A stretch of DNA of 64,000 nucleotides from a virus: positions 1 to 64,000 of IMG/VR virus record IMGVR_UViG_3300047472_000102, one strand, 5' to 3'. The notes under the pieces are model-generated. The model was not told the DNA's origin and made no database searches. It was given only the letters and a program-made list of their open reading frames with translations. This document shows, in pieces, positions 47,987 through 57,506 of the stretch (position 1 is the first letter of the stretch; each line of letters begins with the position of its first letter). Made by a program: the position numbers and the translations under genes.

Positions 47987-49189
47987 ATGGACTGGACACC
48001 GGATCAGCTTCAGCGGGAATTAGACCGCATGAAGTCAGAAATCTTCCTTCGTAAAGGTGAGGCTGTTCTGGCACAACTCCTCTGCTCGATCCCTGTGATC
48101 TGGGCAGAGGATGCAGTCACAGCCTATACCAATAGTATGGTTGTAGCTATGAACCCTAAGTTCGTGCTCAACCTACCTATCAGGACTCGTCCTACTGTCT
48201 TGGCTCATGAGTTATGGCACATAGGACTGTTGGATATCCTACGAGGTCAAGGCAAGGAATGGGAAATCTGGAATTGGGCAACCGATTATCGACATAATGC
48301 ATATCTCCAATCGAAGGGCTATTCTTTCGATGGCACCAAACCATTTCTCGATATGAGATATTTTGGTTTGGCAGCAGAAGAAATCTACGATGATCTTCTG
48401 TTGAGAAGAGACAGTGGTACCCTTGATAATCTAGGTGCCATGTGGGGGATTACTGACGATAATGGTATGTTTGATGTCACCGATCTCAAACATCCTACAG
48501 CTGACGATGAACGCTATGAGACCATTCCTCCATTGGATGCGAACCAAGCAGCTAAGCTTGTAAACACCGTGGTTCAAGCAACTCAGTATGCTGCCCAAAG
48601 TCCAGCTGGTGGTGGAGGTGACTCAGCAGAAATTGATTTTATTAATCAGTTCTTGCAGCCAAAAATCAGATGGGAAAAGGAAATCCTACCTTTCATGACA
48701 GCAGCAGAAGGACTGGATTATGATTGGCGTATTCCTAATCGTCGTATTAGGTACACTTATCTTCCAAGCCTTCGAACCAATAGTGAAGGTGGATTGACCC
48801 ACATTGCATTCTTTGGTGATAGCTCTGGCTCAATTACCAAGAGTCAATTGGTGCGTATCAACTCCGAAGCTCGGTATGTATGGAAGCGTTTCAATCCTGC
48901 ACTTTTTACCATGATTAATTTCGATGATGAAATTGAAATGGTTAAGCAGATGAGACGTGGAGATTCCTTCGAAGAAATGGAAGTGGTTGGACGAGGTGGA
49001 ACTGATCTACGTCCAGTACGTCAGTGGATTATTGATAATAAACCAAAGGCAGTCGTAATCTTCTCTGATCTGGACTGCACTGCTATGGAACCACTGGTTC
49101 CAAAGGATATGGTTCCAATCCTATGGATCGTCTTCAATAATCCTAATGCTGCCATTCCACATGGTAGACGAGTCGATATCAACGAATGA
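47987..49189 (+). CDS. VWA/metallopeptidase-like partner of MoxR (N4 gp25-like)
   Basis: 400 aa. N-terminal metallopeptidase-like region with TVLAHELWHIGLLDIL (HExxH) and WATDYRHNAYLQSKGY. C-terminal VWA-like domain with MIDAS DSSGSITKSQ, VVGRGGTDLRPV and IFSDLDCTAM. This is the DUF2201-type arrangement found next to MoxR ATPases. ATG 47987 lies two bases after the ATPase stop, so the two are made together and probably act as a complex. Confidence 0.88.
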   Translation: MDWTPDQLQRELDRMKSEIFLRKGEAVLAQLLCSIPVIWAEDAVTAYTNSMVVAMNPKFVLNLPIRTRPTVLAHELWHIGLLDILRGQGKEWEIWNWATDYRHNAYLQSKGYSFDGTKPFLDMRYFGLAAEEIYDDLLLRRDSGTLDNLGAMWGITDDNGMFDVTDLKHPTADDERYETIPPLDANQAAKLVNTVVQATQYAAQSPAGGGGDSAEIDFINQFLQPKIRWEKEILPFMTAAEGLDYDWRIPNRRIRYTYLPSLRTNSEGGLTHIAFFGDSSGSITKSQLVRINSEARYVWKRFNPALFTMINFDDEIEMVKQMRRGDSFEEMEVVGRGGTDLRPVRQWIIDNKPKAVVIFSDLDCTAMEPLVPKDMVPILWIVFNNPNAAIPHGRRVDINE

Positions 49190-49195
49190 ACCAAG

Positions 49196-49226
49196 AAGGA
49201 GAGGAGAAATCCTCTCCTTTATTATT
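49196..49226 (+). terminator. Intrinsic terminator after the MoxR/VWA pair
   Basis: AAGGAGAGGA/TCCTCTCCTT with GAAA tetraloop followed by TATTATT. Confidence 0.88.
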
Positions 49227-49236
49227 GGAGATAATA

Positions 49237-49419
49237 ATGTCAAATCTAATAGCTAAGCTACGACACCAACTTGAAGTGGCTCAAACCCTAGCTAAAGCTC
49301 ATATCAATTTTGTAGTAATACCTGCTGAAGATATCAAGGATGAGCTTCGCTTGGTTCAACTCCAAACAACTCGACTGGAGAAACTTGCAGATGTATCTGA
49401 GCGACAGACAAAGGGTTGA
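49237..49419 (+). CDS. Hypothetical helical protein, 60 aa
   Basis: ATG 49237 with TTGGAG upstream. Helical (AKLRHQLEVAQTLAKAHINF, LQTTRLEKLADVSERQTKG). Overlaps the next gene by 29 bases. Unknown function. Confidence 0.55.
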   Translation: MSNLIAKLRHQLEVAQTLAKAHINFVVIPAEDIKDELRLVQLQTTRLEKLADVSERQTKG

Positions 49420-49870
49420 GATAGGTCTACCCAGCCAGATGATGCTAGGTGCCTTTAAAGCAGGCGTAGAAGACCAAGGAAGCGAAGAATTCAAATCCGT
49501 GATCACTGACCTCCTAGAAGCCTCAATGGAGCCTGTGAGCGATCTTGTGTCAAAGAAGGCAGCTAAAATAATTCTTCGTATTAATTCGCTTCTCAAAGAC
49601 ATTACAGTAGAGTATGTCAAGCAAGATGCTGAAGTATCCAAGGTAGCCCTCATCACATTTCACTTCATGAGATTTATTATTGAAGATAATTATCTTCAGT
49701 ATGAGCAAGGAAGTGCATTTGACAGGTCCATACAAGCTTTCATGGAAGCATTGGAACACAAAGCCTCAGAACCAAGAGTGAATGAGTCTGCAATCAAGCA
49801 GGCCAAGAAAATGCTAAAAAGGCTTCAGGAATGGGGCTATTACCGAGGCGTACAAATCAATGATTGTTAA
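49391..49870 (+). CDS. Hypothetical helical protein, 159 aa
   Basis: ATG 49391 (GGAG about 11 bases upstream). All-helical and acidic/basic mixed: EEFKSVITDLLEASMEPVSD, FMRFIIEDNYLQYEQG, ESAIKQAKKMLKRLQEWGYY. Overlaps the dCTP deaminase-like gene by 11 bases. No family recognised. Confidence 0.65.
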   Translation: MYLSDRQRVEIGLPSQMMLGAFKAGVEDQGSEEFKSVITDLLEASMEPVSDLVSKKAAKIILRINSLLKDITVEYVKQDAEVSKVALITFHFMRFIIEDNYLQYEQGSAFDRSIQAFMEALEHKASEPRVNESAIKQAKKMLKRLQEWGYYRGVQINDC

Positions 49871-50456
49871 TGGTCGTTTTCTTACATTGAAGGCTCCGAT
49901 CAAGAATATGATCGAGGAAAAGAAAGTCTTCAATGGTTATTCATATGGTCTCTCAGAAGCAGGGTATGATTTTAGAATCAAACAACGTGTTATCTTCAGA
50001 GCACCCAAGATCGATGCATTAATGGATATAATGAGGAATGTCTGGCATCATGGCAGCAACTACGAACTTACCAAAGAAGATAAAGCTATCCTCTATGGTT
50101 CAGTCACGGTCCACACCGAAGACGGACCCAAGACAACTATTGGCCGAACAGCTCTTGCAAGTTCAATTGAAGAATTTGAAATACCATCTGATCTTTGGTG
50201 CGAATTCAGAAACAAAAGCAGTCACGCAAGACGTTTTCTTGATGCATCTATTACAACAGATGGCGAGCCGGGGTGGACAGGCTTTCTCACAATTGAGTTG
50301 GTCTTCAATGGGATGGCCGATTATATCCTTGAACCTGGAACCCCTATCCTGAAGGCTGTATTTCATCAGCTAATGGAACCAAGAGAGTATGCAGGAAAAT
50401 ACTCTCATCAACCTGATAGACCAATAGAAGCTATAATGGAGAAGGGGAGCATTTAG
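49860..50456 (+). CDS. dcd: dCTP deaminase/dUTPase-superfamily protein
   Basis: 198 aa. Superfamily motifs: YGLSEAGYDFRI (SxxGxDxR), EEFEIPSDLWCEFRNKSSHAR, TDGEPGWTGFLTIELVFNG and YAGKYSHQPDRP (the Dcd C-terminal YxGKYxxQxxP). dCTP deaminase makes dUTP from dCTP, feeding dUMP to thymidylate synthase, and the phage also encodes ThyA. In the Dcd family Glu and Arg in these motifs are catalytic; both are present. It could also be bifunctional or bind nucleotides only. Confidence 0.82.
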   Translation: MIVNGRFLTLKAPIKNMIEEKKVFNGYSYGLSEAGYDFRIKQRVIFRAPKIDALMDIMRNVWHHGSNYELTKEDKAILYGSVTVHTEDGPKTTIGRTALASSIEEFEIPSDLWCEFRNKSSHARRFLDASITTDGEPGWTGFLTIELVFNGMADYILEPGTPILKAVFHQLMEPREYAGKYSHQPDRPIEAIMEKGSI

Positions 50457-50472
50457 CTCCCCTTCTTTTATT
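50440..50472 (+). terminator. Terminator at the end of the rightward unit, overlapping the dcd stop
   Basis: AGAAGGGGAGC/GCTCCCCTTCT, 11 bp with ATTTA loop, followed by TTTATTA. It faces the convergent leftward gene at 50517-51809. Confidence 0.93.
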
Positions 50473-50516
50473 ACTAATAATAATAATCCCAACCTTGGTT
50501 AGGGCGGGGGTGAGTG

Positions 50517-51809
50517 CTACGGACCAATGACAATGGGCTTAGTGCAAACACCATCACGGGCGTAAAGCTGATCCGGCCTAAGGATAGCAGCGAGTCCAGC
50601 TGCCCTTTTGGCGACAAGCCAATCCATCGCGTCAATGGCCACTTGCGTTTGGATACCAATAGCCGAAGGCGATACCTTCATGTCATGCCAGTGCGTGAAG
50701 GTAGTTGCGCCCAACAATAAGCCGCGTTCAAGCGTCGCAATAAGTTGAGCGGAAGTTAAGCTACTCGTAGACCCGTTAGACGGATGCTGACGGGCGTCTC
50801 CCTTAGCGATACCGTGTTTCGTGTAGAGATATCCGGCCTGTACCGTGCGAAGCGTCCGCATGCCGCTGTCATACAGCGCGGCAGACGATGCCAATGGGGC
50901 AACGCCGTTGGGGTAGCAGCCATGGCGGCTATTATCGGACGTCACCGCCAAACCATTTGCGGCGATGAAATCTCGAATTCCCTGGCAAGCCGCTACGGCA
51001 GTCGTCGGGTCAGTCGAGACGGATGTATCATCTGGCGTGAGATCGTTGCCAATACCCCATCCGGCATTATGCATTTCTTGCAATTGGGCGAGGGTCATAC
51101 GATTTGCCTGCCCAATAAAATTGGGTGGCAGCATTAACGTTCCTACAAGGCCCCTAGCCTGCGCTAACGGGTACCAAGTGTTGAAGTGTGTGTCAAAAAT
51201 ATCATCGCCGGTCATGGAGTAGGTTGGCATACCTCCAGCATTCTTAATGAGCGCATCAAAAGTGCCCATGGCACCATACGGACCAGTGGGGACTTGTGTC
51301 ATTCTTTCGCTATGCGCGAGTGTGCCTAGACCAGCGGTGACGGGGGCGGTGAAGTCAGATTGATGGAATAGCAGCCATTGACCGCCCGCCGCCGGTGAGA
51401 AAGCCTTCGTAACCGTAGTTGACGACGCCCCTCGCGTTAGTCCCAGCGATGCACCGGATAGAGAGAGCGCAGAGGTATCGTTCTTGCAATCGAAATAGAC
51501 CGCTATGCTGCCGAAAGTCCCAACATCTTGACTTCCGGCATTGGCCGTATTGACGCCGATCGTGGCGTTTGTAGGCGTCGTCTGATTGATATTGATGCCG
51601 GCAGCACCCTCGATATTGCTCGTCGTGTCCAGAGAGCCAACGCTTGACGCCGCGCCTTGGATTACTCTGGTGTTACCGCCAGCATCCGTCATGCTGTCAA
51701 GAGCATCGATCAACTGCGAGGCCGGAGGTACGTAAGGCCCACCCCCACCCTGTCCTATAGAAGGCTTTCCATTAAGACCGATAATATTTCTCTGCCTTCT
51801 AGAATACAT
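50517..51809 (-). CDS. Tail/fibre protein with polysaccharide-deacetylase-like (CE4) domain
   Basis: 430 aa. N-terminal 100 residues are a Gly/Ala/Ser/Thr tail-fibre-like segment (QLIDALDSMTDAGGNTRVIQ). Residues about 190-400 follow the NodB/CE4 fold: YSMTGDDIFDTHF (Asp202-Asp203 as in the TFDDG motif), HNAGWGIGNDLTPDDTS where HxxxH is expected, CYPNGVAPLASSAALYDSGM, and FTHWHDM (His373, His375). The usual metal histidines of motif 2 are replaced by Asp, so it is either altered or inactive. DNA is GC-rich relative to the phage. It is probably a receptor-binding or capsule-modifying virion protein, encoded leftward inside a rightward region. Confidence 0.75.
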   Translation of the reverse strand: MYSRRQRNIIGLNGKPSIGQGGGGPYVPPASQLIDALDSMTDAGGNTRVIQGAASSVGSLDTTSNIEGAAGININQTTPTNATIGVNTANAGSQDVGTFGSIAVYFDCKNDTSALSLSGASLGLTRGASSTTVTKAFSPAAGGQWLLFHQSDFTAPVTAGLGTLAHSERMTQVPTGPYGAMGTFDALIKNAGGMPTYSMTGDDIFDTHFNTWYPLAQARGLVGTLMLPPNFIGQANRMTLAQLQEMHNAGWGIGNDLTPDDTSVSTDPTTAVAACQGIRDFIAANGLAVTSDNSRHGCYPNGVAPLASSAALYDSGMRTLRTVQAGYLYTKHGIAKGDARQHPSNGSTSSLTSAQLIATLERGLLLGATTFTHWHDMKVSPSAIGIQTQVAIDAMDWLVAKRAAGLAAILRPDQLYARDGVCTKPIVIGP

Positions 51810-51835
51810 TTAATTATCTCCAGTAATATATAGAT

Positions 51836-51860
51836 AATGGCTCCCTTTTGAGGAGCCATT
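51836..51860 (-). terminator. Hairpin between the two leftward structural genes
   Basis: AATGGCTCC/GGAGCCATT, 9 bp with 7-base loop. On the minus strand it is followed by ATCTATATATT, T-poor, so termination is partial at best. Confidence 0.55.
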
Positions 51861-51869
51861 CACTAAGTA

Positions 51870-52382
51870 TTAGTCTTGAAGGAATGCAAAATTAGCGATA
51901 ATGCCGTTGACGGTATATGTGGAAGTTCCCTTGGAAACGAGAGCCACATAAATATCTCGTCCAAGTCCTTCAACTACAAGACCGATATTAGTCTTGGTAG
52001 CTACACGAGATGCACCAACGTCATACCAATCACCAGTGGCAATAGAAACCACGCCAAGGAGATTGGCTGCTACGGCATCAGTCATAGCAAGGGCTGCATT
52101 TTCAGCACCAATAGAAGTTGGGGCTTTCAGAAAAAGCACATCGACAGCGCCACCAGTATCGTCCATATCCATGAAAACCATGGACTGAAGAACAGCATGA
52201 CCACCGCCCTCACGAACTGCACCAGCGATCTTCTGTGTGTCAGCAAGGAGATCACCAGATGCATATGCAGCAGTATCGAGAGTAAAGGTAACTTTACGGA
52301 CAGCAGTTACACCAGTTTCAGTAAGAGTTACTGTAGGTGCCTTTGGCATATCCGCATCACCAGAAAAATTTTGACCTGACAT
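51870..52382 (-). CDS. Virion structural protein, 170 aa
   Basis: Beta-rich, Gly/Ala/Thr-rich protein with no signal peptide: VRKVTFTLDTAAYASGDLLA, DDTGGAVDVLFLKAPTSIG and GLVVEGLGRDIYVALVSKG. This pattern matches small head or tail structural proteins found in many phages. It pairs with the downstream CE4-like gene in a two-gene leftward unit, so it may be its attachment partner. The promoter must lie in 52383-52433, facing the rightward gene at 52434. Confidence 0.7.
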   Translation of the reverse strand: MSGQNFSGDADMPKAPTVTLTETGVTAVRKVTFTLDTAAYASGDLLADTQKIAGAVREGGGHAVLQSMVFMDMDDTGGAVDVLFLKAPTSIGAENAALAMTDAVAANLLGVVSIATGDWYDVGASRVATKTNIGLVVEGLGRDIYVALVSKGTSTYTVNGIIANFAFLQD

Positions 52383-52433
52383 GGGGTATGATACTCCTCG
52401 GTTAATTTAAGTAATAATTGTAGGAAAAGACTA

Positions 52434-52628
52434 ATGCCCAAGTATCAAACGAATGTCTTGCCGCCTAAAGGTAAGGGGTGGCCAAAGAAACTCTTCGTTT
52501 ATTCGAATGGTTCGAATTATCCGAAATATACATTTATTCGTGAGAATGTAAATTCCCCATGGATTGGCCATGGAATTACTGGACCATCCATCGATAGCAT
52601 TATGAAGATAGTGGAGAATTGGAAATGA
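52434..52628 (+). CDS. Hypothetical protein, 64 aa
   Basis: ATG 52434 with TAGGAAAAG upstream; first rightward gene after the leftward pair. Basic/aromatic (KYQTNVLPPKGKGWPKKLFV), with a helical end. Overlaps the next gene (ATGA). Confidence 0.6.
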   Translation: MPKYQTNVLPPKGKGWPKKLFVYSNGSNYPKYTFIRENVNSPWIGHGITGPSIDSIMKIVENWK

Positions 52629-52828
52629 AATATTTTGCTTGTTACGAGAAGAGCTACACAGGCTCTTGGACTCTAGTCGTTTATCATGATGGTAAACCAG
52701 GAAAATCCGTAAATGCCTCTGATCCAGAGAGAAGCAATTTCTTTGCAGTTCCTCCTGAAATGATAGATATCGATGGCTCCCCAAGGATGGGGGCTATCAA
52801 GAGTATATTCCCTCCACCGGAGTATTGA
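52625..52828 (+). CDS. Hypothetical protein, 67 aa
   Basis: ATG 52625 overlaps the previous stop. Aromatic beta start (KYFACYEKSYTGSWTLVVYH) and Pro-rich end. Similar in style to the preceding gene product. Confidence 0.55.
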   Translation: MKYFACYEKSYTGSWTLVVYHDGKPGKSVNASDPERSNFFAVPPEMIDIDGSPRMGAIKSIFPPPEY

Positions 52829-52832
52829 ACCA

Positions 52833-53165
52833 ATGAGAACAGAAACCACCATTTTTCAAAGATACTGGCCGTACCTACGAAAGTGGGGTTTCAGTCTTCA
52901 GTGGAAGGGCAAATATGGTCCTATCAATAATTTGGAAGATATTCGTCAGTATCAACAGATAGAAAAAGATAGGATCATTTATATACGCATTAGTTCAAAT
53001 AATGACCAATGCCATGTATCCTATGCCTGTATGAACCCAGATAATCCAGAACCAAATAGATGGAGGGAGAAGACTCCTCCCATTAGTTGGTATAATCTGG
53101 AAACCCTAGAACAAGCCTTAGTACTTGCTCGTGATGCAAGGAACTATTACCACGACAAGGATTAA
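52833..53165 (+). CDS. Hypothetical protein, 110 aa
   Basis: ATG 52833. FQRYWPYLRKWGFSLQWKGK, YIRISSNNDQCHVSYACMNP, and a helical end LETLEQALVLARDARNYYHD. Immediately precedes rIIA. Function unknown. Confidence 0.65.
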   Translation: MRTETTIFQRYWPYLRKWGFSLQWKGKYGPINNLEDIRQYQQIEKDRIIYIRISSNNDQCHVSYACMNPDNPEPNRWREKTPPISWYNLETLEQALVLARDARNYYHDKD

Positions 53166-53168
53166 ATT

Positions 53169-55676
53169 ATGGAAGTCACGCATCAGTCCGACTACGATAC
53201 CCATGCCATCATGGGTGGCTCAGCAGCCAAGGCATTTGGTATTATCAACTCAGCTGAATTCATCACCGTCCTATCCAGCACTCTTTATTCCGATGCATTT
53301 TTGGCAGTAATCCGCGAAGTTGTCTGCAATGCATGGGATGCTCACAAAATGGTGGGCAAGGAAGATATGCCTGTAGATATCACCATTGATGAGACCTCCC
53401 TGAAGATCAGGGATTATGGTCCAGGTATCGATCCAAAGAAGATGATTGATATCTATTGCACCTATGGTGGCTCAACCAAGAAGCAGCAGGAAAACCAGAC
53501 AGGTGGTTTTGGCCTTGGTTCTAAGAGTCCATTTGCCTATACGGACCACTTTACTGTTCATAATTGGTTTGGTGGTAAGAAGGCTATCTGGGCTATCTCT
53601 CGTGGTTCCAGCGAGACAGGTGGTATGCCTGATGCCCGTACCATTATTGACAATATTCCCACTGAAGAATCTGGTCTGATGGTAGATATTCCAATCCAGC
53701 AGATTGATGACGTAGCTAATTTCACTAAGGTCATTCGCCAGATCGTTATGTTTGGCGAGATGAATGTAAATCTCAATGGTGTAAAGGTTAGAACCAAGGA
53801 GATCAGCAAAGCTCACGAAGGTATTTTCTTCACCAGTAGTGAGCCTTATACCATAAATGGGTTGCTGTATGTTCGATACGGAAATGTGATTTATCCCATT
53901 ACAGAACATCGAGAATATGAACAGCTATATGCTGCTGCAACCAGTCTTATGAAACGTACTGGTCGTACTAAATCCCATGGATATGAACGTGAAAATAGAA
54001 GTCCTATTTATGCAATCTTTGAAGCAGAACCGAATTCAATTTCGATTACTCCTTCAAGAGAGTCACTTCATACTTCTGATAGGACCATTGCTACAGTCAC
54101 TAAGCTTTTGAATAAATTTCTGGACATTGCCAAAACACTTGGAGGCAATGACATGCTCTTGAAGCACGAGCAAAAAATCCTGGAAATTTATGCTGCTAAT
54201 AGCAAAGACCCTCGTGAACTAATTATGCATGATAATCTGATCAACGCTTATCATACAAACCAGAATGATAAATATGCCACATGCGTTGGGGATTTCTATT
54301 CGGTAGAGGAAATCGTTCTAGCCACAGCGTGTAATGGTTATTACTACGATGATGGTAATTTCGTAGCCAAAATGAAGGCTGCACGCCTTCGCCAGATTAT
54401 CAAGAATAAACCTACTGACTGGGATATGCTTAAAAAGGTTGAGAAAATCCTTAAGCGTGATCCAAAGAAGTGGAATGACTATCACGAGTCCAAGCATGAA
54501 AATCGTAACTTTGGTCATATCCTGTCTCGTGCATCAGCAGCTGGCCTAAATCCCAAAAATCTAATCATGTGGAATCGACATGGTTATGAAGGACGTAAAG
54601 CCTATGCTGGTCAGGAACTTTATCTGACTCAGCTTAGTCTCACTAATCTGATTAAGCTCTCTCGACGTGTTATCATGCTTGTAGAGCAGAAGAGTCAGAT
54701 TAAGACCTATGGCTTTTGGCAGGAACCAGAATGGAAACAAGTTTGGGAACACATGCCTGCTGAGGGTTGTCTTGTCTATCTGATGAGCAACAAAAAGTAC
54801 CTAAACTATGAGGATACCAAACGGTATTGGATTAAGCAGGGATATCTTGTCATTGACATGGTTGCCTACAACAGGGAACAAACCCCCCTCGTAAAGCTGC
54901 CACTCAAGACAGTTGCTGCACCTGAACCAAGGAAGCCAAAGGGAAGCTATGTCAGCTTTCTCAATGTCGTTCTAAATGGGGATGCCGGATATCGAAAGCA
55001 TCTGGAAAAACCAAAGAAGGATATGATTTATCTTACTAATCCAGAATGGATTCATCGTCCTCACAAGACTCGTGAAAGTGCTTGGGATTCCAAGATGTTC
55101 TATTGGGGTGATCATAAACTCAAAGAGATATCTGATCTCTTTGGTTCCAATGGTGCTATTGCCCTGTCTGATGATGAATACAAAAAAGGACTCAAAACAG
55201 GGTTGTTAGATGGTACTACCTATATCGTAAATAGGATTATTAATGAAATAATGAGTAATTCTAATTACAAAGCAGTAATGGAAACTGAAGGACAGTTTCG
55301 TAACCTGACTAAACATATAGGTTCTTACGTATATGATCGTCTACGTAAGACTAAAACAGGTACCCATCTTATCTCTGCTCCAGTACTTACAGAAATGGAA
55401 GAAAAATACTGGAATATGTTTTGTCATCTAGTTCAGCGTAAGAATTGGATGAGCAATGAAAACATCAAAAGTCTAGAATTGGCTTGGAATACAACTTCAT
55501 CTTGGAAAAAGGATACTAAAGATAATAGTATCCAGAAGCAGTTTTCCCGAGGTTTCGAAAGACGGCTTCCTCAAATACGCATTAACGAAATCCTAGATCA
55601 ACTAGAAAGCAAGAAGATTTCAGTGAAAGAACAGGTTTATTATGAATCTATTCTTACGATGACTCTCTTCTGCTAA
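53169..55676 (+). CDS. rIIA: rIIA-like protein with GHKL ATPase domain
   Basis: 835 aa. Bergerat (GHKL) ATP-binding motifs: AVIREVVCNAWDAHKMVGKE (N box), SLKIRDYGPGIDPKKMIDIY (G1 box) and GGFGLGSKSPFAYTDHF (G2 box). The rest is long and without clear motifs. rIIA-like proteins with rIIB are found in T4 and all N4-like phages and protect against phage-exclusion systems; the mechanism is unresolved. Followed after 18 bases by the rIIB-like gene. Confidence 0.9.
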   Translation: MEVTHQSDYDTHAIMGGSAAKAFGIINSAEFITVLSSTLYSDAFLAVIREVVCNAWDAHKMVGKEDMPVDITIDETSLKIRDYGPGIDPKKMIDIYCTYGGSTKKQQENQTGGFGLGSKSPFAYTDHFTVHNWFGGKKAIWAISRGSSETGGMPDARTIIDNIPTEESGLMVDIPIQQIDDVANFTKVIRQIVMFGEMNVNLNGVKVRTKEISKAHEGIFFTSSEPYTINGLLYVRYGNVIYPITEHREYEQLYAAATSLMKRTGRTKSHGYERENRSPIYAIFEAEPNSISITPSRESLHTSDRTIATVTKLLNKFLDIAKTLGGNDMLLKHEQKILEIYAANSKDPRELIMHDNLINAYHTNQNDKYATCVGDFYSVEEIVLATACNGYYYDDGNFVAKMKAARLRQIIKNKPTDWDMLKKVEKILKRDPKKWNDYHESKHENRNFGHILSRASAAGLNPKNLIMWNRHGYEGRKAYAGQELYLTQLSLTNLIKLSRRVIMLVEQKSQIKTYGFWQEPEWKQVWEHMPAEGCLVYLMSNKKYLNYEDTKRYWIKQGYLVIDMVAYNREQTPLVKLPLKTVAAPEPRKPKGSYVSFLNVVLNGDAGYRKHLEKPKKDMIYLTNPEWIHRPHKTRESAWDSKMFYWGDHKLKEISDLFGSNGAIALSDDEYKKGLKTGLLDGTTYIVNRIINEIMSNSNYKAVMETEGQFRNLTKHIGSYVYDRLRKTKTGTHLISAPVLTEMEEKYWNMFCHLVQRKNWMSNENIKSLELAWNTTSSWKKDTKDNSIQKQFSRGFERRLPQIRINEILDQLESKKISVKEQVYYESILTMTLFC

Positions 55677-55694
55677 GAAAAGGAAACCCATTAA

Positions 55695-57497
55695 ATGGCT
55701 AAGGTCATTACAGTGGTTGCCGCCACTGTCGATAAAGTGAAGGTAGTCTTCTATACCGATACTGGCTCAACCGAAGTTATCAAGCAGGGAGACCCTCGTC
55801 TTACCGAATTGCTTGCAACCCTCATGCCACGAATCAATCGTGGTGAACGTGTAACTATCGATCTCGGTAGTTACTCCCTCTATGGTCAGTTCGAGAAGAA
55901 GAGCAACATGCTTGTTCGATTCTTCAAGGCTGCGAAGTCTGCCGTTCAGGCTGTGGTAGAAACACTAGTTCAGTCAGATATACCCGTGGACAGTGATGTA
56001 CCACAGCAGACGGTCAATCCTGTAGTTCAATCTCAAACCCCTCCTACAGTGGCTCCTACGGCCCCTGTAGAGGAACCAAAGGTAGAAGCTACTATTCCTG
56101 CTCCTGCTCCTCAGAAGCCACGCTATGAGGATTTGAAGGACAAGCTTGAACCGGTAGCAGATGACAATCTTCAGCCTGATGAGACTCTGGTAGCCGTCAT
56201 TAATGGTGTGGCTATTCCAGGAATCGAAAAGCTGAAGCCTTATCTGGCTCATGCAGTCAAGCACAACTCTACCAAGGCTGTTGTTTCATTCCTCGAACGT
56301 ATTAGTCGAGTAATCGACCAGCGTGGTCATTCCATTCCAGATCTGCTTAGGTTCTTGGAACGTGGTGACCTTCCTTTGGCTGAGGATGGTAGCATTATTG
56401 CCTATAAGATTCTCAGGAAGTCAAAGGAACATCAGGGCTTCAAGTATGTAGATTGCCACTCTGGCAAGGTGCATCAACGAGTGGGTACCTATGTACGTGT
56501 CGAAGAGAAACTCGTAGACAAGAATCGTCATAACGAATGTTCCAATGGTCTCCATGTCGCTCGACGTGGCTACATTGGTCAATTCTCAGGTGACGTTTGC
56601 GTCATGATCAAGATGCCTCCAGAGGACGTGATTGCAGTTCCACATAACGATCCTAACAAGGTTCGTTGCATGGGCTACCACATCATCTTTGAGCTTCCAG
56701 ATCACGTCTACAACGTCCTTCGTGCCAATCGTCCAATGACCTCTGATAGTGAAGCAGCAGCAATGCTTGCCAAGGCAATCAGTGGGGATCACATTGGTGT
56801 CACCGAGGAAGTCTGGATTGGTGGTCAAAAGGGCTCAAACCTCTCCATCAAGAATGCCATCCATCCTGAAGACTTCGAAAAGGAAGTGAAGAAGGCTGTA
56901 GTTACAGAAACAGCAAATGTTCCTGAATCTGCAAAGGCATTCGATCATGATGGGGAAGATAAACCTGTAGACGCTGTCTACGTTGATCCTCGTGCCATGG
57001 CAAAAGAGATCAAGGAAGACAAGGCCAAGGCTGCTCTTGAAACGCCTCTGGATGATTACAATAGGATTATCCAGACTAATGACAGAGTTGGTGCTCAGGC
57101 TTGGATCGACAAGAAGAAACGGGCTAAGAAGCCCTATACTTCTTGGGGTCTTCCAGAAAATGCAGGTGAACGTCTGAAGGCTATCATTGATGGTTATAAA
57201 GCTGAAATCACTAATGCAGTAGCATCACATGTGACTTCTGATAAGGATGATCCTATCGTAAGTCATAATGCAAAAGCTGCACAAACTGAACCAAAGGATC
57301 AGAAAGCTGATGAGTTCTTTGGAACCAAAAAGGTAAAGCCCATGGGTAATGCTGAAAAGGCTCGGAAGATGTTCGAGCAGAAGGATTGGCGTAATCTGTG
57401 GATTCTCAAGAAGACTGCAAAGAAATCTTGGGAAGCCCTTGGATTCAACACCAAGGAAGAAGAACGGATTAAGACGAATAAACCGTCTGATTTGTAA
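55695..57497 (+). CDS. rIIB: rIIB-like protein
   Basis: 600 aa. The conserved rIIB core is at about 180-360: LLRFLERGDLPLAEDGSIIA, YKILRKSKEHQGFKYVDCHS, NECSNGLHVARRGYIGQF and CVMIKMPPEDVIAVPHNDPN. The N-terminus is a small beta domain plus a Pro/Val-rich linker. The C-terminal 200 residues are charged and include two similar modules (NDRVGAQAWIDKKKRAKKPY and NAEKARKMFEQKDWRNLWIL). Works with the rIIA-like protein. Terminator follows. Confidence 0.9.
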   Translation: MAKVITVVAATVDKVKVVFYTDTGSTEVIKQGDPRLTELLATLMPRINRGERVTIDLGSYSLYGQFEKKSNMLVRFFKAAKSAVQAVVETLVQSDIPVDSDVPQQTVNPVVQSQTPPTVAPTAPVEEPKVEATIPAPAPQKPRYEDLKDKLEPVADDNLQPDETLVAVINGVAIPGIEKLKPYLAHAVKHNSTKAVVSFLERISRVIDQRGHSIPDLLRFLERGDLPLAEDGSIIAYKILRKSKEHQGFKYVDCHSGKVHQRVGTYVRVEEKLVDKNRHNECSNGLHVARRGYIGQFSGDVCVMIKMPPEDVIAVPHNDPNKVRCMGYHIIFELPDHVYNVLRANRPMTSDSEAAAMLAKAISGDHIGVTEEVWIGGQKGSNLSIKNAIHPEDFEKEVKKAVVTETANVPESAKAFDHDGEDKPVDAVYVDPRAMAKEIKEDKAKAALETPLDDYNRIIQTNDRVGAQAWIDKKKRAKKPYTSWGLPENAGERLKAIIDGYKAEITNAVASHVTSDKDDPIVSHNAKAAQTEPKDQKADEFFGTKKVKPMGNAEKARKMFEQKDWRNLWILKKTAKKSWEALGFNTKEEERIKTNKPSDL

Positions 57498-57506
57498 ACA
57501 TATAAG

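Noticed and set aside
56586-57177. Possible nested gene inside rIIB
   Set aside because: No ribosome site or known motif; composition follows the rIIB frame.
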